64,000 nucleotides of DNA from a bacterium (GTDB taxonomy: Bacteria; Actinomycetota; Acidimicrobiia; Spongiisociales; Spongiisociaceae). Shown one piece after another: positions 33,304-41,596 of the stretch (positions within the stretch are counted from its first letter, which is position 1; the number at the start of each line of letters is the position of its first letter). The stretch is taken from positions 1 to 64,000 of the forward strand of contig JAPOQZ010000074.1 in NCBI GenBank assembly GCA_026710435.1. The letters are read 5' to 3'. The translations under genes were made by a program, and so were the position numbers. The notes under the pieces are model-generated. The model had not been told where the DNA came from and searched no databases. It worked only from the letters and a program-made list of their open reading frames with translations.

Positions 33304-34767
33304 GTGGCCACCCTGGTTGTAACGATCGTGGCCCTCGGCGCGATCGGCTGGGTCGCCTACCTGGTGGGCTCGGGGTCGCGGCGAGACCGCCGTGACCCGG
33401 TACCCGCCAACCTGTCTGCCTCGCAGACCGACGACGAGTTGGAGACCAAGCGCCTCGACCGGACGCTGGCCGGAGCGGTTGTGACCGCCGGCTTCCTCAC
33501 GCTTGCCATGCCCATCTATTACCTCGGCGAGTTGGACCGCCAGGAGGGCTTCGTCCATGAGTTCAGCGACGCCTCGCTGGAGCGGGGACACGAGGTGTGG
33601 GATGAGTTCGGGTGCGGAGACTGCCACGGGACCGCAGGAGGAGGCGGTGTGGCCGCATTCCTGGAGGAGCGATCGCAGGTCAACGTCGCGGGTTGGGCGA
33701 GCCCGGCGCTCGACGATCTGTTCTACCGCTACGACCGGGACGAGGCCCGGTTCTGGATCGCCTACGGCCGCGCCAACACGCCGATGCCCCCCTGGGGTCT
33801 CGAGGGTGGTGGGCCCTTGAACACTCAGCAGATAGACGACCTCCTCAACTACATCGCATCGTGGCAGGTCGACCAGACCAGCGCTCTCCTCAAGGTCGAG
33901 GGTCTGGTGAACGGGGCAGTGAACCGCCTGGATGGCTCGGCGGATTCGGTCTCCACCCAGATAGCCGAGCAGGAGGCGTTGATCGAGACGATCCGGACCT
34001 CGGGGGAGACCTCACAAGCGGCGTCGGACATCGCGGGGCAGGCTAGGGATCTGCTCGATGGAGCGGGCTCGGGAATCGACACCGATGGCGACGGCCTCTC
34101 CGACGTCACCGAGACCGGGCTGACCGCGGTGCTCCAAGAGGCGTTCGGGGCCGGCTTCGTCGCGACGGAACTGTCTTTCGATCCCCGCAACGCCGAGACA
34201 CTGATAGGCATCCGGGACGCCGCTTCGGCTGCCAGGGCGGTCGGCGATCTCGAATCCACCGCCACCTCGCTTACGATCACCTTCCAGAACCAGGAAGTTC
34301 TGCTCGAACAGGCCCGGTTCGGCCTCGGATTCCTCGAGGAGGCGGCTAGCAACGCACGCTGGGAGGTCGACATCGGCGGCGTGGCGCAAGCGTCGTTCGA
34401 TGGGGATCAGGAGGCGGCTACCCGGGCCATCAGCCTGTTCAACTCCTACTGCGCACGCTGCCACACGGCCGGATACTCGGCCGGCCCCGCCTTCCAGCAG
34501 ACCCAGGCTTCGGGGGCGCTCGGACCGTCGCTGCGCGATGGACGGTCCCTTACCCAGTTCCTCACCACCGAGGACATGTACGAGTTCATCTCCGTCGGTT
34601 CGGTCGAGGGCGTGGGTTACGGCGTCAACGGAGTCGGATCGGGTCGTATGCCCGGCTTCGGTATGGTGCTGTCCGAGGACGACCTGACACTCATAGTCCG
34701 GTACCTGAGGGGTACCACTCTCGATGGTGTTGAATACATCGATGGAGCCGAAGGAGGGGAGGCTTAA
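33304..34767 (+). CDS. Di-haem membrane cytochrome c
   Basis: The 487-residue protein has an N-terminal helix, a second helix (TLAGAVVTAGFLTLAMPIYY) and two cytochrome c domains. Haem sites are FGCGDCHGTAGG at about residue 104 and YCARCHTAGYSAG at about residue 380; likely Met ligands follow in TPMPPWG and GRMPGFG. Between them lies about 200 residues with helices and a DTDGDGLSDVTE motif that looks like a calcium-binding thrombospondin-3-type repeat. It probably accepts electrons from Rieske. GTG 33304 lies three bases after the Rieske stop. Confidence 0.88.
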   Translation: MATLVVTIVALGAIGWVAYLVGSGSRRDRRDPVPANLSASQTDDELETKRLDRTLAGAVVTAGFLTLAMPIYYLGELDRQEGFVHEFSDASLERGHEVWDEFGCGDCHGTAGGGGVAAFLEERSQVNVAGWASPALDDLFYRYDRDEARFWIAYGRANTPMPPWGLEGGGPLNTQQIDDLLNYIASWQVDQTSALLKVEGLVNGAVNRLDGSADSVSTQIAEQEALIETIRTSGETSQAASDIAGQARDLLDGAGSGIDTDGDGLSDVTETGLTAVLQEAFGAGFVATELSFDPRNAETLIGIRDAASAARAVGDLESTATSLTITFQNQEVLLEQARFGLGFLEEAASNARWEVDIGGVAQASFDGDQEAATRAISLFNSYCARCHTAGYSAGPAFQQTQASGALGPSLRDGRSLTQFLTTEDMYEFISVGSVEGVGYGVNGVGSGRMPGFGMVLSEDDLTLIVRYLRGTTLDGVEYIDGAEGGEA

Positions 34768-35120
34768 TGCGGGAGCTGTTCCGGGCGCTGCTGTCGCAGA
34801 ACCTCCTGTTCACGGGGATCATTCTCACAGTGGCAGCCGTCCTCGTGTTCTTCGGCAGCGTCTACCTGCTGCAATACACAAACCTCGGCAAGCGTCTGGC
34901 GATCCTGGTGTCGGGTGCGGGTATCTTCGGCTGGACCACGATCAACTCGATCCTCTTTGTTCTCTACGCCCCCCGGGGGCCCCGACCCGTGGACTTCGAA
35001 GGGCTGAACGCTTTCGAAATCCGGATCATCCCCGGTGCCTTCACTGCCGCCTCCGCGATTCTCTTCACCATGTTCCTGGTCGCACTCCATCGCTACGAAC
35101 GGGACCAGGAACGCGATTAA
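34767..35120 (+). CDS. Small membrane protein of the bc-type operon
   Basis: The 117-residue protein has three hydrophobic segments (LLFTGIILTVAAVLVFFG, AILVSGAGIFGWTTINSILF and AFTAASAILFTMFLVAL) and a charged C-terminus (HRYERDQERD). Its ATG shares one base with the upstream TAA stop, so it is translated with the cytochrome c gene. It may be a small assembly or stabilising subunit. I do not recognise the family. Confidence 0.8.
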   Translation: MRELFRALLSQNLLFTGIILTVAAVLVFFGSVYLLQYTNLGKRLAILVSGAGIFGWTTINSILFVLYAPRGPRPVDFEGLNAFEIRIIPGAFTAASAILFTMFLVALHRYERDQERD

Positions 35121-35328
35121 CCCTGAATCCTGGTGTCCCCCGACATACCCATGGGAGGCCACTTCAAGCCTGTTGTCGCGGCTTTGTTCACATGCACCCC
35201 ACGGGTGAACGTCGCTCTCAGCCGGCGGGCTTGTCGAGTCCGCCGCTATCGCCGTCGAGAGTCTGCCAACTGTTACCCCATTCGCTCAGAAGACCTCGCG
35301 AATGAAGAATCGGGTTAGCAGGGAAGCG

Positions 35329-35952
35329 CTACCGGTCACCCCCCAGATAGAAGCTCAGGATCTGGAGTTCGGTGGCTAGGTCCACTTGGCGCAGGTAGGT
35401 GTTCCCCGTGATGTTCAATACGGTCGGAGCGAAGTTCAGGATCGAGGGTACTCCCGCCTTGGAGAGTAGGGTGGCTACCTGCTGGGCGGCTTTGGCAGGC
35501 GTAGCGATTATCGCGACGGCGATGTCCAACTCCATGGCGTCTCGGGCCAGCGAGCCCACCGGGCGCACGACGATCCCGGCGACGGTGCTACCGATCTTTG
35601 AAGGATCGGCGTCGTAGAGACCGACAATCCGGAAGCCTCGTTTCCCGAAGCCGCCGTAGTTGGCGAGAGCCGAGCCGAGATTGCCTACGCCTACCACGAC
35701 CACGTCACGGTCCCTGGTCAGTCCCAGCGCCTTCCGGATCCGGGCCGCCAACTCATCTACGGGATAGCCAACCCCACGGATGCCAAAGGACCCCAGGAGT
35801 GATAGGTCCTTGCGGACACCGGCCGCATTCATATTGCTGAGCCGAGCCAGATCCTTGGACGATATCGTCGGTTGATCCGGTGGCAGCAGTTCGATGCAAC
35901 GCAGGTAGCGCGGCAATCGCTCCACGGTGGCTACGGGTAAACCCCATTTCAT
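35329..35952 (-). CDS. rex: Redox-sensing transcriptional repressor Rex
   Basis: Rex binds DNA unless NADH displaces it, and so senses NADH/NAD. The 207-residue protein has the N-terminal winged helix (LPRYLRCIELLPPDQPTISS, LARLSNMNAAGVRKDLSLLG), the NAD-binding Rossmann motif VVVVGVGNLGSALANYGGFG and the C-terminal VPSILNFAPTVLNI block. Length matches the family. It sits just after the bc-type operon on the opposite strand and may control respiratory genes in this region. No palindromic Rex operator was found by eye in the adjacent intergenic DNA. Confidence 0.95.
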   Translation of the reverse strand: MKWGLPVATVERLPRYLRCIELLPPDQPTISSKDLARLSNMNAAGVRKDLSLLGSFGIRGVGYPVDELAARIRKALGLTRDRDVVVVGVGNLGSALANYGGFGKRGFRIVGLYDADPSKIGSTVAGIVVRPVGSLARDAMELDIAVAIIATPAKAAQQVATLLSKAGVPSILNFAPTVLNITGNTYLRQVDLATELQILSFYLGGDR

Positions 35953-36011
35953 CGACGCTACGTTAACCCACCAATCGGAGCACGAGTGCCGCCGCCACTA
36001 ACATCGCAAGC

Positions 36012-37283
36012 GTGAACGCACACCACGACGAGACCCGTTGCGACACGGATCCGACCGGTTCCCCGGATGCACCCCCCTGGATGTCGGGCCGGGCAAGCAT
36101 CTCGGTCCCCGAAGTTGACTTGCCCCAGGGGTTCGCCTTGCACAGCGGCAACATCGGGATCAAGGACCAAACCAGGGACGTGATGATCCTCTCGGCGGTG
36201 GAGGGAACCACGGCCGCCGGGATGTTCACGCGGAGCCGGTTCTCCGGTCCGAGCGTGATCCTTAGCCGCGAGCACGTGGCGGATGGAAGAGGCCGAGCGG
36301 TGGTGGTGATCTCCAAGAACTCCAACGTGGCAACCGGTGAAGTCGGGGTGGCCAATGCCGCCGAGTTGGCTGAGTTGACCGCCCGGGTGGTCGGTTGCGA
36401 CGCGAGGGACGTTCTGGTGGCGTCCACCGGGGTGATCGGTGTGCGTTACCCGATGGAACGCATCCGGCGGTACATGACCGCCTTGGCGAGTGATCCGGAG
36501 GCCTTCGACACCCCCGGCTCCGCCACCACTGCAGCCGAAGCGATCATGACCACGGACACCCATGCGAAGGTGGCTCAAGCTCGGGCGACTCCGGCGACGG
36601 TGGTGGGGATCGCCAAGGGGGTGGGCATGATCGAGCCGGACATGGCCACCATGCTCGCGTTCGTAGCGACAGATGCCGCGGTGCCGTCTCCCGTTCTCGA
36701 TGCCCTGTTCCGGCGGGTGGTGGATCGTACATTGAACGCTCTCAGCATCGACACCGACACTTCTACGAGCGACACAGCGGTGATCCTGGCGTCCGGTACG
36801 GCCGGGCCGGTGGACGAGACGGAGTTGGAGGCGGCCGTCGAAGAGGTGTGCCTGGACCTGACCCGCCAGTTGGCCGCGGACGGGGAGGGCGCCGAGACGC
36901 TGATCGTGGTCACCGTGGACGACGCCAGGGACGACACCCAGGCCAAACGGGTGGCGAAGGCGATAGTCAACTCTCCCCTCGTGAAGACCGCCGTGCATGG
37001 TCGCGACCCGAATTGGGGGAGGGTGGCGATGGCGGTGGGCAAGTGCAACGATCGCGATATCGATCAGGACCGCGTGGTGATCCGGTTCGGCGAGACCGAG
37101 GTCTATCCGGAGCCGGCGACGCCACAGATGCTTGAAGGGCTGGCGCGGTACCTGGCCGAGCCTGAGATACTCATCCACGTGAGTCTGGGGATCAGACCCG
37201 GTGAAGGCGGAGGCCTATTCACGGTGTACGGCTGCGACCTCACCGACGGATACGTCCGCATCAACGCCGATTACACCACCTAG
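36012..37283 (+). CDS. argJ: Ornithine acetyltransferase / N-acetylglutamate synthase
   Basis: ArgJ transfers acetyl from N-acetylornithine to glutamate in arginine synthesis. The 423-residue precursor cleaves itself before a Thr; the site is visible in GVGMIEPDMATMLAFVATDA. Other blocks are the N-terminal VPQGF-like VDLPQGFALHSGNIGIK, TGVIGVRYPMERI and the end HGRDPNWGRVAMAVGKC. GTG 36012 is preceded by TAACAT and has no ribosome-binding site, so it may be leaderless. No other arg gene is adjacent. Rex is divergent from it. Confidence 0.95.
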   Translation: MNAHHDETRCDTDPTGSPDAPPWMSGRASISVPEVDLPQGFALHSGNIGIKDQTRDVMILSAVEGTTAAGMFTRSRFSGPSVILSREHVADGRGRAVVVISKNSNVATGEVGVANAAELAELTARVVGCDARDVLVASTGVIGVRYPMERIRRYMTALASDPEAFDTPGSATTAAEAIMTTDTHAKVAQARATPATVVGIAKGVGMIEPDMATMLAFVATDAAVPSPVLDALFRRVVDRTLNALSIDTDTSTSDTAVILASGTAGPVDETELEAAVEEVCLDLTRQLAADGEGAETLIVVTVDDARDDTQAKRVAKAIVNSPLVKTAVHGRDPNWGRVAMAVGKCNDRDIDQDRVVIRFGETEVYPEPATPQMLEGLARYLAEPEILIHVSLGIRPGEGGGLFTVYGCDLTDGYVRINADYTT

Positions 37284-37288
37284 TTTGG

Positions 37289-37575
37289 TCGTGGTCGATC
37301 TGCGTTGCGGCGGACCATCGGAGCGATTCGTGGTCGAGTCCAACTACATCGGCTGTACTCGGGACGGGAGAGTGCCGTTACTCGGGGAGGGCGGCGGCGG
37401 TGCGACCCATGGGATAGTTGGAGGAGCCAGCCACGTCTTCTGGTCGAGTAGTCAAGAGACTTTGTGGGAGAGGCTTAAGTGTGCCGTCGGCGCTGCGTCG
37501 TGTGCCCGATGGACCGGCGAGCTGTCACCGCAGGAAGTGGCGGATGCCCGCGAGTACTACGGGCTTGACCCTTAG
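37289..37575 (+). CDS. Possible small protein after argJ
   Basis: A 95-codon ORF (GTG 37289) follows argJ. Its end, GELSPQEVADAREYYGLDP, looks like the helical tail of small antitoxin-like proteins, but the rest (a Gly-rich centre and WSSSQETLWERLKCAVG) is not recognised. The first 30 bp overlap a sequence also found at 23564-23597. Codon use is not strongly biased. It may be spurious. Confidence 0.3.
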
Positions 37576-37629
37576 CCCGGCGCTTGCGCGGCGGCGTAGG
37601 GGTTGATGAGTCTGGGTATGGCCGTCAAC

Positions 37630-38985
37630 TCAGGGTGGGGCGCGGTTGGTATCGGCGTGGAGCGCTCTGAGGATGGCGAGTGTGTGGGGGTCGGGGTCGG
37701 GCGGCTGGTAGCCACAGGTCCGGTTGGGTGGTAGCAGGCGCCGCCGTTTGGGTGGGGATTGAGGGTCGATGCGTAGGCCTCGGCGGTGTATGGCGCCGTG
37801 GTGGTGCCACCAACACAACGTGGTGAGATTGTCGGGGGAGTGGTTCCCGCCTCTGGACAGCGGGGTGATGTGGTGGACTTCGAGACGGTAGGTGGAGGTG
37901 CATCCGTCGATGGTGCAGCCGTCGTCTCGTCCTAGGACAGCCCTTCGAACCGATGGCCGTAGCGAAGCGATGGTTCCGTGGTGGACGATGTCCTGTCCAT
38001 CCGTGGTGATCGCCTCGGTGCGGCCCACGCATTGGATGAGGTCGACGGTGTCGGGTCCGACCCGGGCTCCTCCAAGGACGGCAACGCCCCGCTCGTATCC
38101 GGACGTTCGGGCAAGAGGGCTCTGGGCTACGACCATGAGCGACGGTTCCCGCCGGTTGCGAGCCTCCCGCATCCGATCCGAGGTTGTCTTGGCCGGTTCG
38201 GGATGCCGGTCCAGTTCGTCCTGGCAGAGGGTGGTGAGCGCCAAAGCTCTTCTCTGTCTCGCATCGGGACGGGCTTCTGTGGCCGGTACCAGCTTCTCGC
38301 CTCTGCGGTCCAGACCCTCGCGGCAGATCTCCGCTTCCAGAGCGCCGAGGCGTCCTCTCACCTGCACATGGGTGCCGTCGAGGGACGGTTGGAGGCTCAG
38401 GTACTGGCTCTCGAATAGTCCCCGCTCGTCGGTCCGGGTCATCTTGCGGTGCGCTTGCAGGAGCCGTGCGACTGATTCGAGGTCCAAGTCCCGGCTACGC
38501 TCGATGACATCTTCGGTGGCGCCCGCTTCGGCTAGCCGGGTCTCCACCAGCATCCGCTGATAGCAGACGGCGCCTTGCCGGATGTCTTCGATCTGGTCGG
38601 CTCCTAGGAGCTTGGCCAGATACACCAGGTCCCGGGCGGTGGACCTGCTCGTGTCGAGCTGGGATGCGACCATCTCGGCGGGGGTGCGGTACCCCATGCG
38701 GGCCACTGCACCCCGTCGCAGCATGTGTTTGATCCATTGGAGTTGGTCGCCCCTGGCCCGGCTGATCTGGGCTTCGGCCTTGACCAGCCCGGCTTCGGCT
38801 TTCGCATCCTCAACGTCTGCGTGCGCATAGTCTCCGGTGCTCACCATGTGCTGCGCCCGGTCGTATACCCGCTGCCGTTCGCTCTGGTAGCGGCTGGCGA
38901 ACTGGTCGGGCTTGGAAGCGCCCAGGAAAGTGTGCCCGGGTTGGACCGTTTCCTGGTGCGGATAGTCGAGTAAGTAGCCGTACAT
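37630..38985 (-). CDS. HNH endonuclease signature protein, DUF222-like
   Basis: The 451-residue protein has a long helical N-terminal half (AEAQISRARGDQLQWIKHML and MASQLDTSRSTARDLVYLAK) typical of the actinobacterial DUF222/HNH family. An HNH nuclease follows: DGCTIDGCTSTYRLEVHHIT, then NHSPDNLTTLCWWHHHGAIH. These proteins are abundant in actinobacterial genomes and often linked to mobile elements; the substrate is unknown. ATG 38985 (after ...TTATACGAACGT) is used because the upstream 110 codons have a different composition and overlap the opposite antitoxin gene. Confidence 0.88.
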   Translation of the reverse strand: MYGYLLDYPHQETVQPGHTFLGASKPDQFASRYQSERQRVYDRAQHMVSTGDYAHADVEDAKAEAGLVKAEAQISRARGDQLQWIKHMLRRGAVARMGYRTPAEMVASQLDTSRSTARDLVYLAKLLGADQIEDIRQGAVCYQRMLVETRLAEAGATEDVIERSRDLDLESVARLLQAHRKMTRTDERGLFESQYLSLQPSLDGTHVQVRGRLGALEAEICREGLDRRGEKLVPATEARPDARQRRALALTTLCQDELDRHPEPAKTTSDRMREARNRREPSLMVVAQSPLARTSGYERGVAVLGGARVGPDTVDLIQCVGRTEAITTDGQDIVHHGTIASLRPSVRRAVLGRDDGCTIDGCTSTYRLEVHHITPLSRGGNHSPDNLTTLCWWHHHGAIHRRGLRIDPQSPPKRRRLLPPNRTCGYQPPDPDPHTLAILRALHADTNRAPP

Positions 38986-39059
38986 ACGTTCGTATAATAT
39001 CAGCAGGGTGTGACATAAACAAATCGACTCTATCTCAACCAGTCGGCTTATACAGGAAA

Positions 39060-39437
39060 GTGTTAAGTTCCAAGCATTCAGGTGAGGCGACATCTCTCGG
39101 TACGGTCGGGGATGATATATTCGAACGGTTGGAGGCGCATTGCCTGAGAAGCGGAGAGTCAAGATCCGCGCCGAGGAAGCGATTGCTTCGAGAGGGATTG
39201 CGTACGGAGGATCATCCCGGGATCGTGTTCCGATCCGGTCCGGGAGGGCGGCGGGCCGGTTTGATCGGCGGGCCGGACGTTTGGGAGGTTGTGCGAGCGA
39301 TTCCTGGCCCAAAGCTCGGTCCGCGTAACAGGCTGGACGCCATCCGGGACCGGATGGGCTTGACGGCGGACCAGGTAACGATCGCCCTGCAGTATTACGC
39401 AGAGCACGGGCCAGAAGTTGACGGATGGCTCCTGTGA
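39060..39437 (+). CDS. DUF433-type antitoxin-like protein
   Basis: The 125-residue protein has a ribbon-helix-helix-like start (DDIFERLEAHCLRSGESRSA), then GIVFRSGPGGRRAGLIGGPD and VWEVVRAI, and the tail MGLTADQVTIALQYYAEHGP. That is the layout of DUF433 proteins encoded next to PIN-like toxins. GTG 39060 is assumed. It lies 32 bp before the DUF5615 gene, so the two form a likely toxin-antitoxin operon. It is divergent from the HNH gene. Confidence 0.7.
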   Translation: MLSSKHSGEATSLGTVGDDIFERLEAHCLRSGESRSAPRKRLLREGLRTEDHPGIVFRSGPGGRRAGLIGGPDVWEVVRAIPGPKLGPRNRLDAIRDRMGLTADQVTIALQYYAEHGPEVDGWLL

Positions 39438-39469
39438 CTGGACGAGGAGGCTGAGCGCGCCGAGGTGCG

Positions 39470-39853
39470 ATGGCGGAGGGGCCAGGAGTTACTTGGCAAG
39501 TGAAGCTTCTCTTCGACGAGATGTGGTTGCCGACCCTTGCACGAGCACTGCGTCAACGAGGTCATGACGTGGTGGCGGTAGCGGAGCTTCCCGAGCTCCG
39601 GGGTAGTCCCGACGACGCGACATACCGGGAAGCACGCCGGCAAAGCCGGCTCATCGTTACCGAGAACGTATTGGACTACCGGCCGCCGGCTGCCACAGAC
39701 GCCAGAGCCGGGCGGGCCCATCCCGGGCTCGTCTTCACCAGCAATAGGGCCTTTCCGAGGGCAAGCCGGCGGACGGCGGGCAGGTTGGTACTGGCGCTGG
39801 ACGCGTTCCTCAGCACCGGAGAGGCAGTCGCGGGGGAGCACTGGCTCGGTTAG
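39470..39853 (+). CDS. DUF5615 PIN-like toxin
   Basis: The 127-residue protein reads VKLLFDEMWLPTLARALRQR at the N-terminus, then GSPDDATYREARRQSRLIVT and ENVLDY. The conserved acidic residues in LLFDE and the TEN-D segment match the PIN-like active site of DUF5615 proteins. Partner of the upstream DUF433-type protein. The last codons and the TAG stop run into the family C repeat, as with proA. Function is inferred from family and pairing. Confidence 0.72.
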   Translation: MAEGPGVTWQVKLLFDEMWLPTLARALRQRGHDVVAVAELPELRGSPDDATYREARRQSRLIVTENVLDYRPPAATDARAGRAHPGLVFTSNRAFPRASRRTAGRLVLALDAFLSTGEAVAGEHWLG

Positions 39854-40040
39854 CCCCGATTCGTCATCCGCGGGTTTGTATTGGCGAACGGGGTGTGGGA
39901 TGTGAGCCTTCTGGCCGGGGATTATGGCGTTCTCCATGGTCCCGTCTCGGAAGGCGCGACTTCACGCGTCTGGTGAAGCTGGGCCCGGTTCCGATGACTT
40001 GGTTGATGTGCAACACTGCAATGTGTATGTCTGGAAACAC
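39851..40040. repeat. Family C intergenic repeat, copy 2
   Basis: It begins TAGCCCCGAT, the TAG being the stop codon of the DUF5615 gene, and ends TGTCTGGAAACA. It aligns along its whole length with 13345-13537. The central hairpin is weaker here (CTTCACGCGTCTGGTGAAG). No ORF is shared by the two copies. Confidence 0.65.
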
Positions 40041-40070
40041 TACCAAGCAGGGCTAGCTCTGCTTGGTAGT
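40039..40070. terminator. Hairpin after family C repeat
   Basis: ACTACCAAGCAG, loop GGCTAGCT and CTGCTTGGTAGT form a perfect 12-bp stem between the toxin gene and the nuo promoter. It could terminate or insulate transcription, though no T-run follows. The copy at 13345 lacks this hairpin. Confidence 0.45.
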
Positions 40071-40147
40071 GGTGTCGACCAGGATCCGGCCGCCGCCGGG
40101 CTCATTTCCGAGCACGTCGGTGGGTGGCGACTTACGTGCCGGTCGTT

Positions 40148-40177
40148 TTGGCACTGACCGTCCCGTTTTCCTAGGCT
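40148..40177 (+). promoter_or_regulatory. Probable nuo operon promoter
   Basis: TTGGCA (40148-40153), 18-bp spacer, TAGGCT (40172-40177). The nuoA start follows at 40201 with AAGGGACGG as ribosome-binding site. The mannitol operon promoter has the same spacing and -10 box. Confidence 0.5.
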
Positions 40178-40200
40178 GAAATGTCTAACGAAGGGACGGG

Positions 40201-40620
40201 TTGGAGCTGTCTGAGTATCTCCCCATCGCGGTGATGTTCCTGCTGGCTGCGGCATTCGCAGGGGTCTCCCTCGTGGTCTCCTACCTGATCTCCTACAAGC
40301 GTCCGACTCCGGAGAAGCTGGAGCCCTACGAATGCGGGATCGTCACGGAGGCCGAACCCATCCAGCGGTTCCCCGTCAAGTTCTACCTGGTGGCGATCCT
40401 GTTCGTCATATTCGACGTCGAGATCATCTTCCTCTTCGCCTGGGCCTCGGTATTCGGTGACCTCGGATGGCCCGGGGTGATTGCGGTGGCGGTGTTCACC
40501 CTGCTCATAGTGGAGACCCTCGGATATGTTTGGAAGCGCGGGGCACTGGACTGGAACGTGTCCCGTCGCGCCCGCTACCGGCCCGAGACGGCGCGGGCCG
40601 CCGGGGAGTACGTTGCCTGA
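40201..40620 (+). CDS. nuoA: NADH-quinone oxidoreductase subunit A
   Basis: NuoA is a small membrane subunit at the hinge between the peripheral and membrane arms of complex I. The 139-residue protein has three helices and the conserved [15 protein letters not shown] and [20 protein letters not shown] blocks, with acidic residues of the quinone/proton path. TTG start with AAGGGACGG upstream. First gene of the nuo operon; its stop overlaps nuoB by ATGA-type coupling. Confidence 0.95.
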   Translation: MELSEYLPIAVMFLLAAAFAGVSLVVSYLISYKRPTPEKLEPYECGIVTEAEPIQRFPVKFYLVAILFVIFDVEIIFLFAWASVFGDLGWPGVIAVAVFTLLIVETLGYVWKRGALDWNVSRRARYRPETARAAGEYVA

Positions 40621-41090
40621 TGGCCCGGCTCACCACACCACCTCACCTCCTCACCACGACGCTCGGGACGGCGATGCGCTGGGCGCAGACGCAATCGATG
40701 TGGCCGGCCACATTCGGGCTGGCCTGCTGCGCTATCGAGATGATGGCCACCGGGACCGCCCACAACGACCTGGCCCGTTTCGGGATGGAGGTGTTCCGGG
40801 CTTCGCCACGCCAAGCGGATCTGATGGTGGTGGCAGGGCGTGTCTCGCAGAAGATGGCCCCTGTCCTGCGGCAGGTCTACGACCAGATGGCCGATCCCAA
40901 ATGGGTAATCTCGATGGGGGCGTGTGCCTCCACCGGCGGGATGTTCAACAACTACGCGTTGGTGCAGGGGGTTGACCAGATCGTTCCGGTAGACATCTAC
41001 GTACCCGGGTGTCCACCCGGTCCACAGTCGTTGATGCACGGCATCCTCACCCTCCAGGACAAGGTGATGACCGGGGAGTTGGCCCGCTGA
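40620..41090 (+). CDS. nuoB: NADH-quinone oxidoreductase subunit B
   Basis: NuoB carries the last iron-sulfur cluster (N2) next to the quinone site. The four Cys ligands are visible in [21 protein letters not shown] and VPGCPPGP. The 156-residue length is normal. ATG 40620 overlaps the nuoA stop; the longer ORF start at 40467 lies inside nuoA. It acts with NuoD at the quinone cavity. Confidence 0.96.
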   Translation: MARLTTPPHLLTTTLGTAMRWAQTQSMWPATFGLACCAIEMMATGTAHNDLARFGMEVFRASPRQADLMVVAGRVSQKMAPVLRQVYDQMADPKWVISMGACASTGGMFNNYALVQGVDQIVPVDIYVPGCPPGPQSLMHGILTLQDKVMTGELAR

Positions 41091-41596
41091 TGGCCGCCGG
41101 AAAGGATCCCGTGGCGGTCGGCGGAGACGACCTGTCGAGCGGGCTGCTCAATGCGGTGGCTTCCGCGCGTCCCGAGACCTCCCTGGAGGACGAGGTCATC
41201 CGGGTGGCGCCCGACGATCTGGCCCGGCTGGCCGGTGCGGCTCGGGCGGCCGGATTCGAGGTGTGCTCCGACATCACCGCGGTGGACTACCTGGGGATAC
41301 GCCGAACCCGCTTCGAAGTGGTCGTGAACCTGCTTTCCCTCTCACTCAACCGCCGCCTCCGTATCCTCGCAGCGGTTCCCGAGGATGATCCTGCCGTTCC
41401 GTCCCTCGTAGCCGTCTACCCGGGCGCCGGCTTCCTCGAGAGGGAGGTCTACGACATGTTCGGGATCCGTTTCGAGGGCCATCCGGACCTCACCCGGATC
41501 CTCATGCCCGACGACTGGGAAGGGCACCCGCTGCGTCGTGACTTCGGAGTCGGGGCGGTGCCGGTCCAGTTCAAAGAAGCCCACCAGGTTTTCTGA
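41090..41596 (+). CDS. nuoC: NADH-quinone oxidoreductase subunit C
   Basis: The 168-residue peripheral-arm subunit has the 30-kDa signature (FLEREVYDMFGIRFEGHPDL then RILMPDDWEGHPLRRDF). It has no cofactor and packs against NuoD. ATG 41090 overlaps the nuoB stop (TGATG). The first 50 residues are variable, as in other actinobacteria. Confidence 0.95.
   Translation: MAAGKDPVAVGGDDLSSGLLNAVASARPETSLEDEVIRVAPDDLARLAGAARAAGFEVCSDITAVDYLGIRRTRFEVVVNLLSLSLNRRLRILAAVPEDDPAVPSLVAVYPGAGFLEREVYDMFGIRFEGHPDLTRILMPDDWEGHPLRRDFGVGAVPVQFKEAHQVF

Noticed and set aside
35187-35211. GTTCAC...GTGAAC as a Rex operator
   Set aside because: The half-sites resemble Rex sites but are 13 bp apart, while Rex operators have a spacer of about 4-6 bp.
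35121-35328. Small ORF 35133-35318
   Set aside because: Cys/Arg-rich frame without motif or ribosome-binding site; looks random.
37201-37288. Extension of the small ORF upstream of 37289
   Set aside because: It lies inside argJ in another frame.
39060-39312. Extended start of the HNH endonuclease at 39312
   Set aside because: It would overlap the antitoxin gene on the other strand and its composition differs from the rest of the protein.
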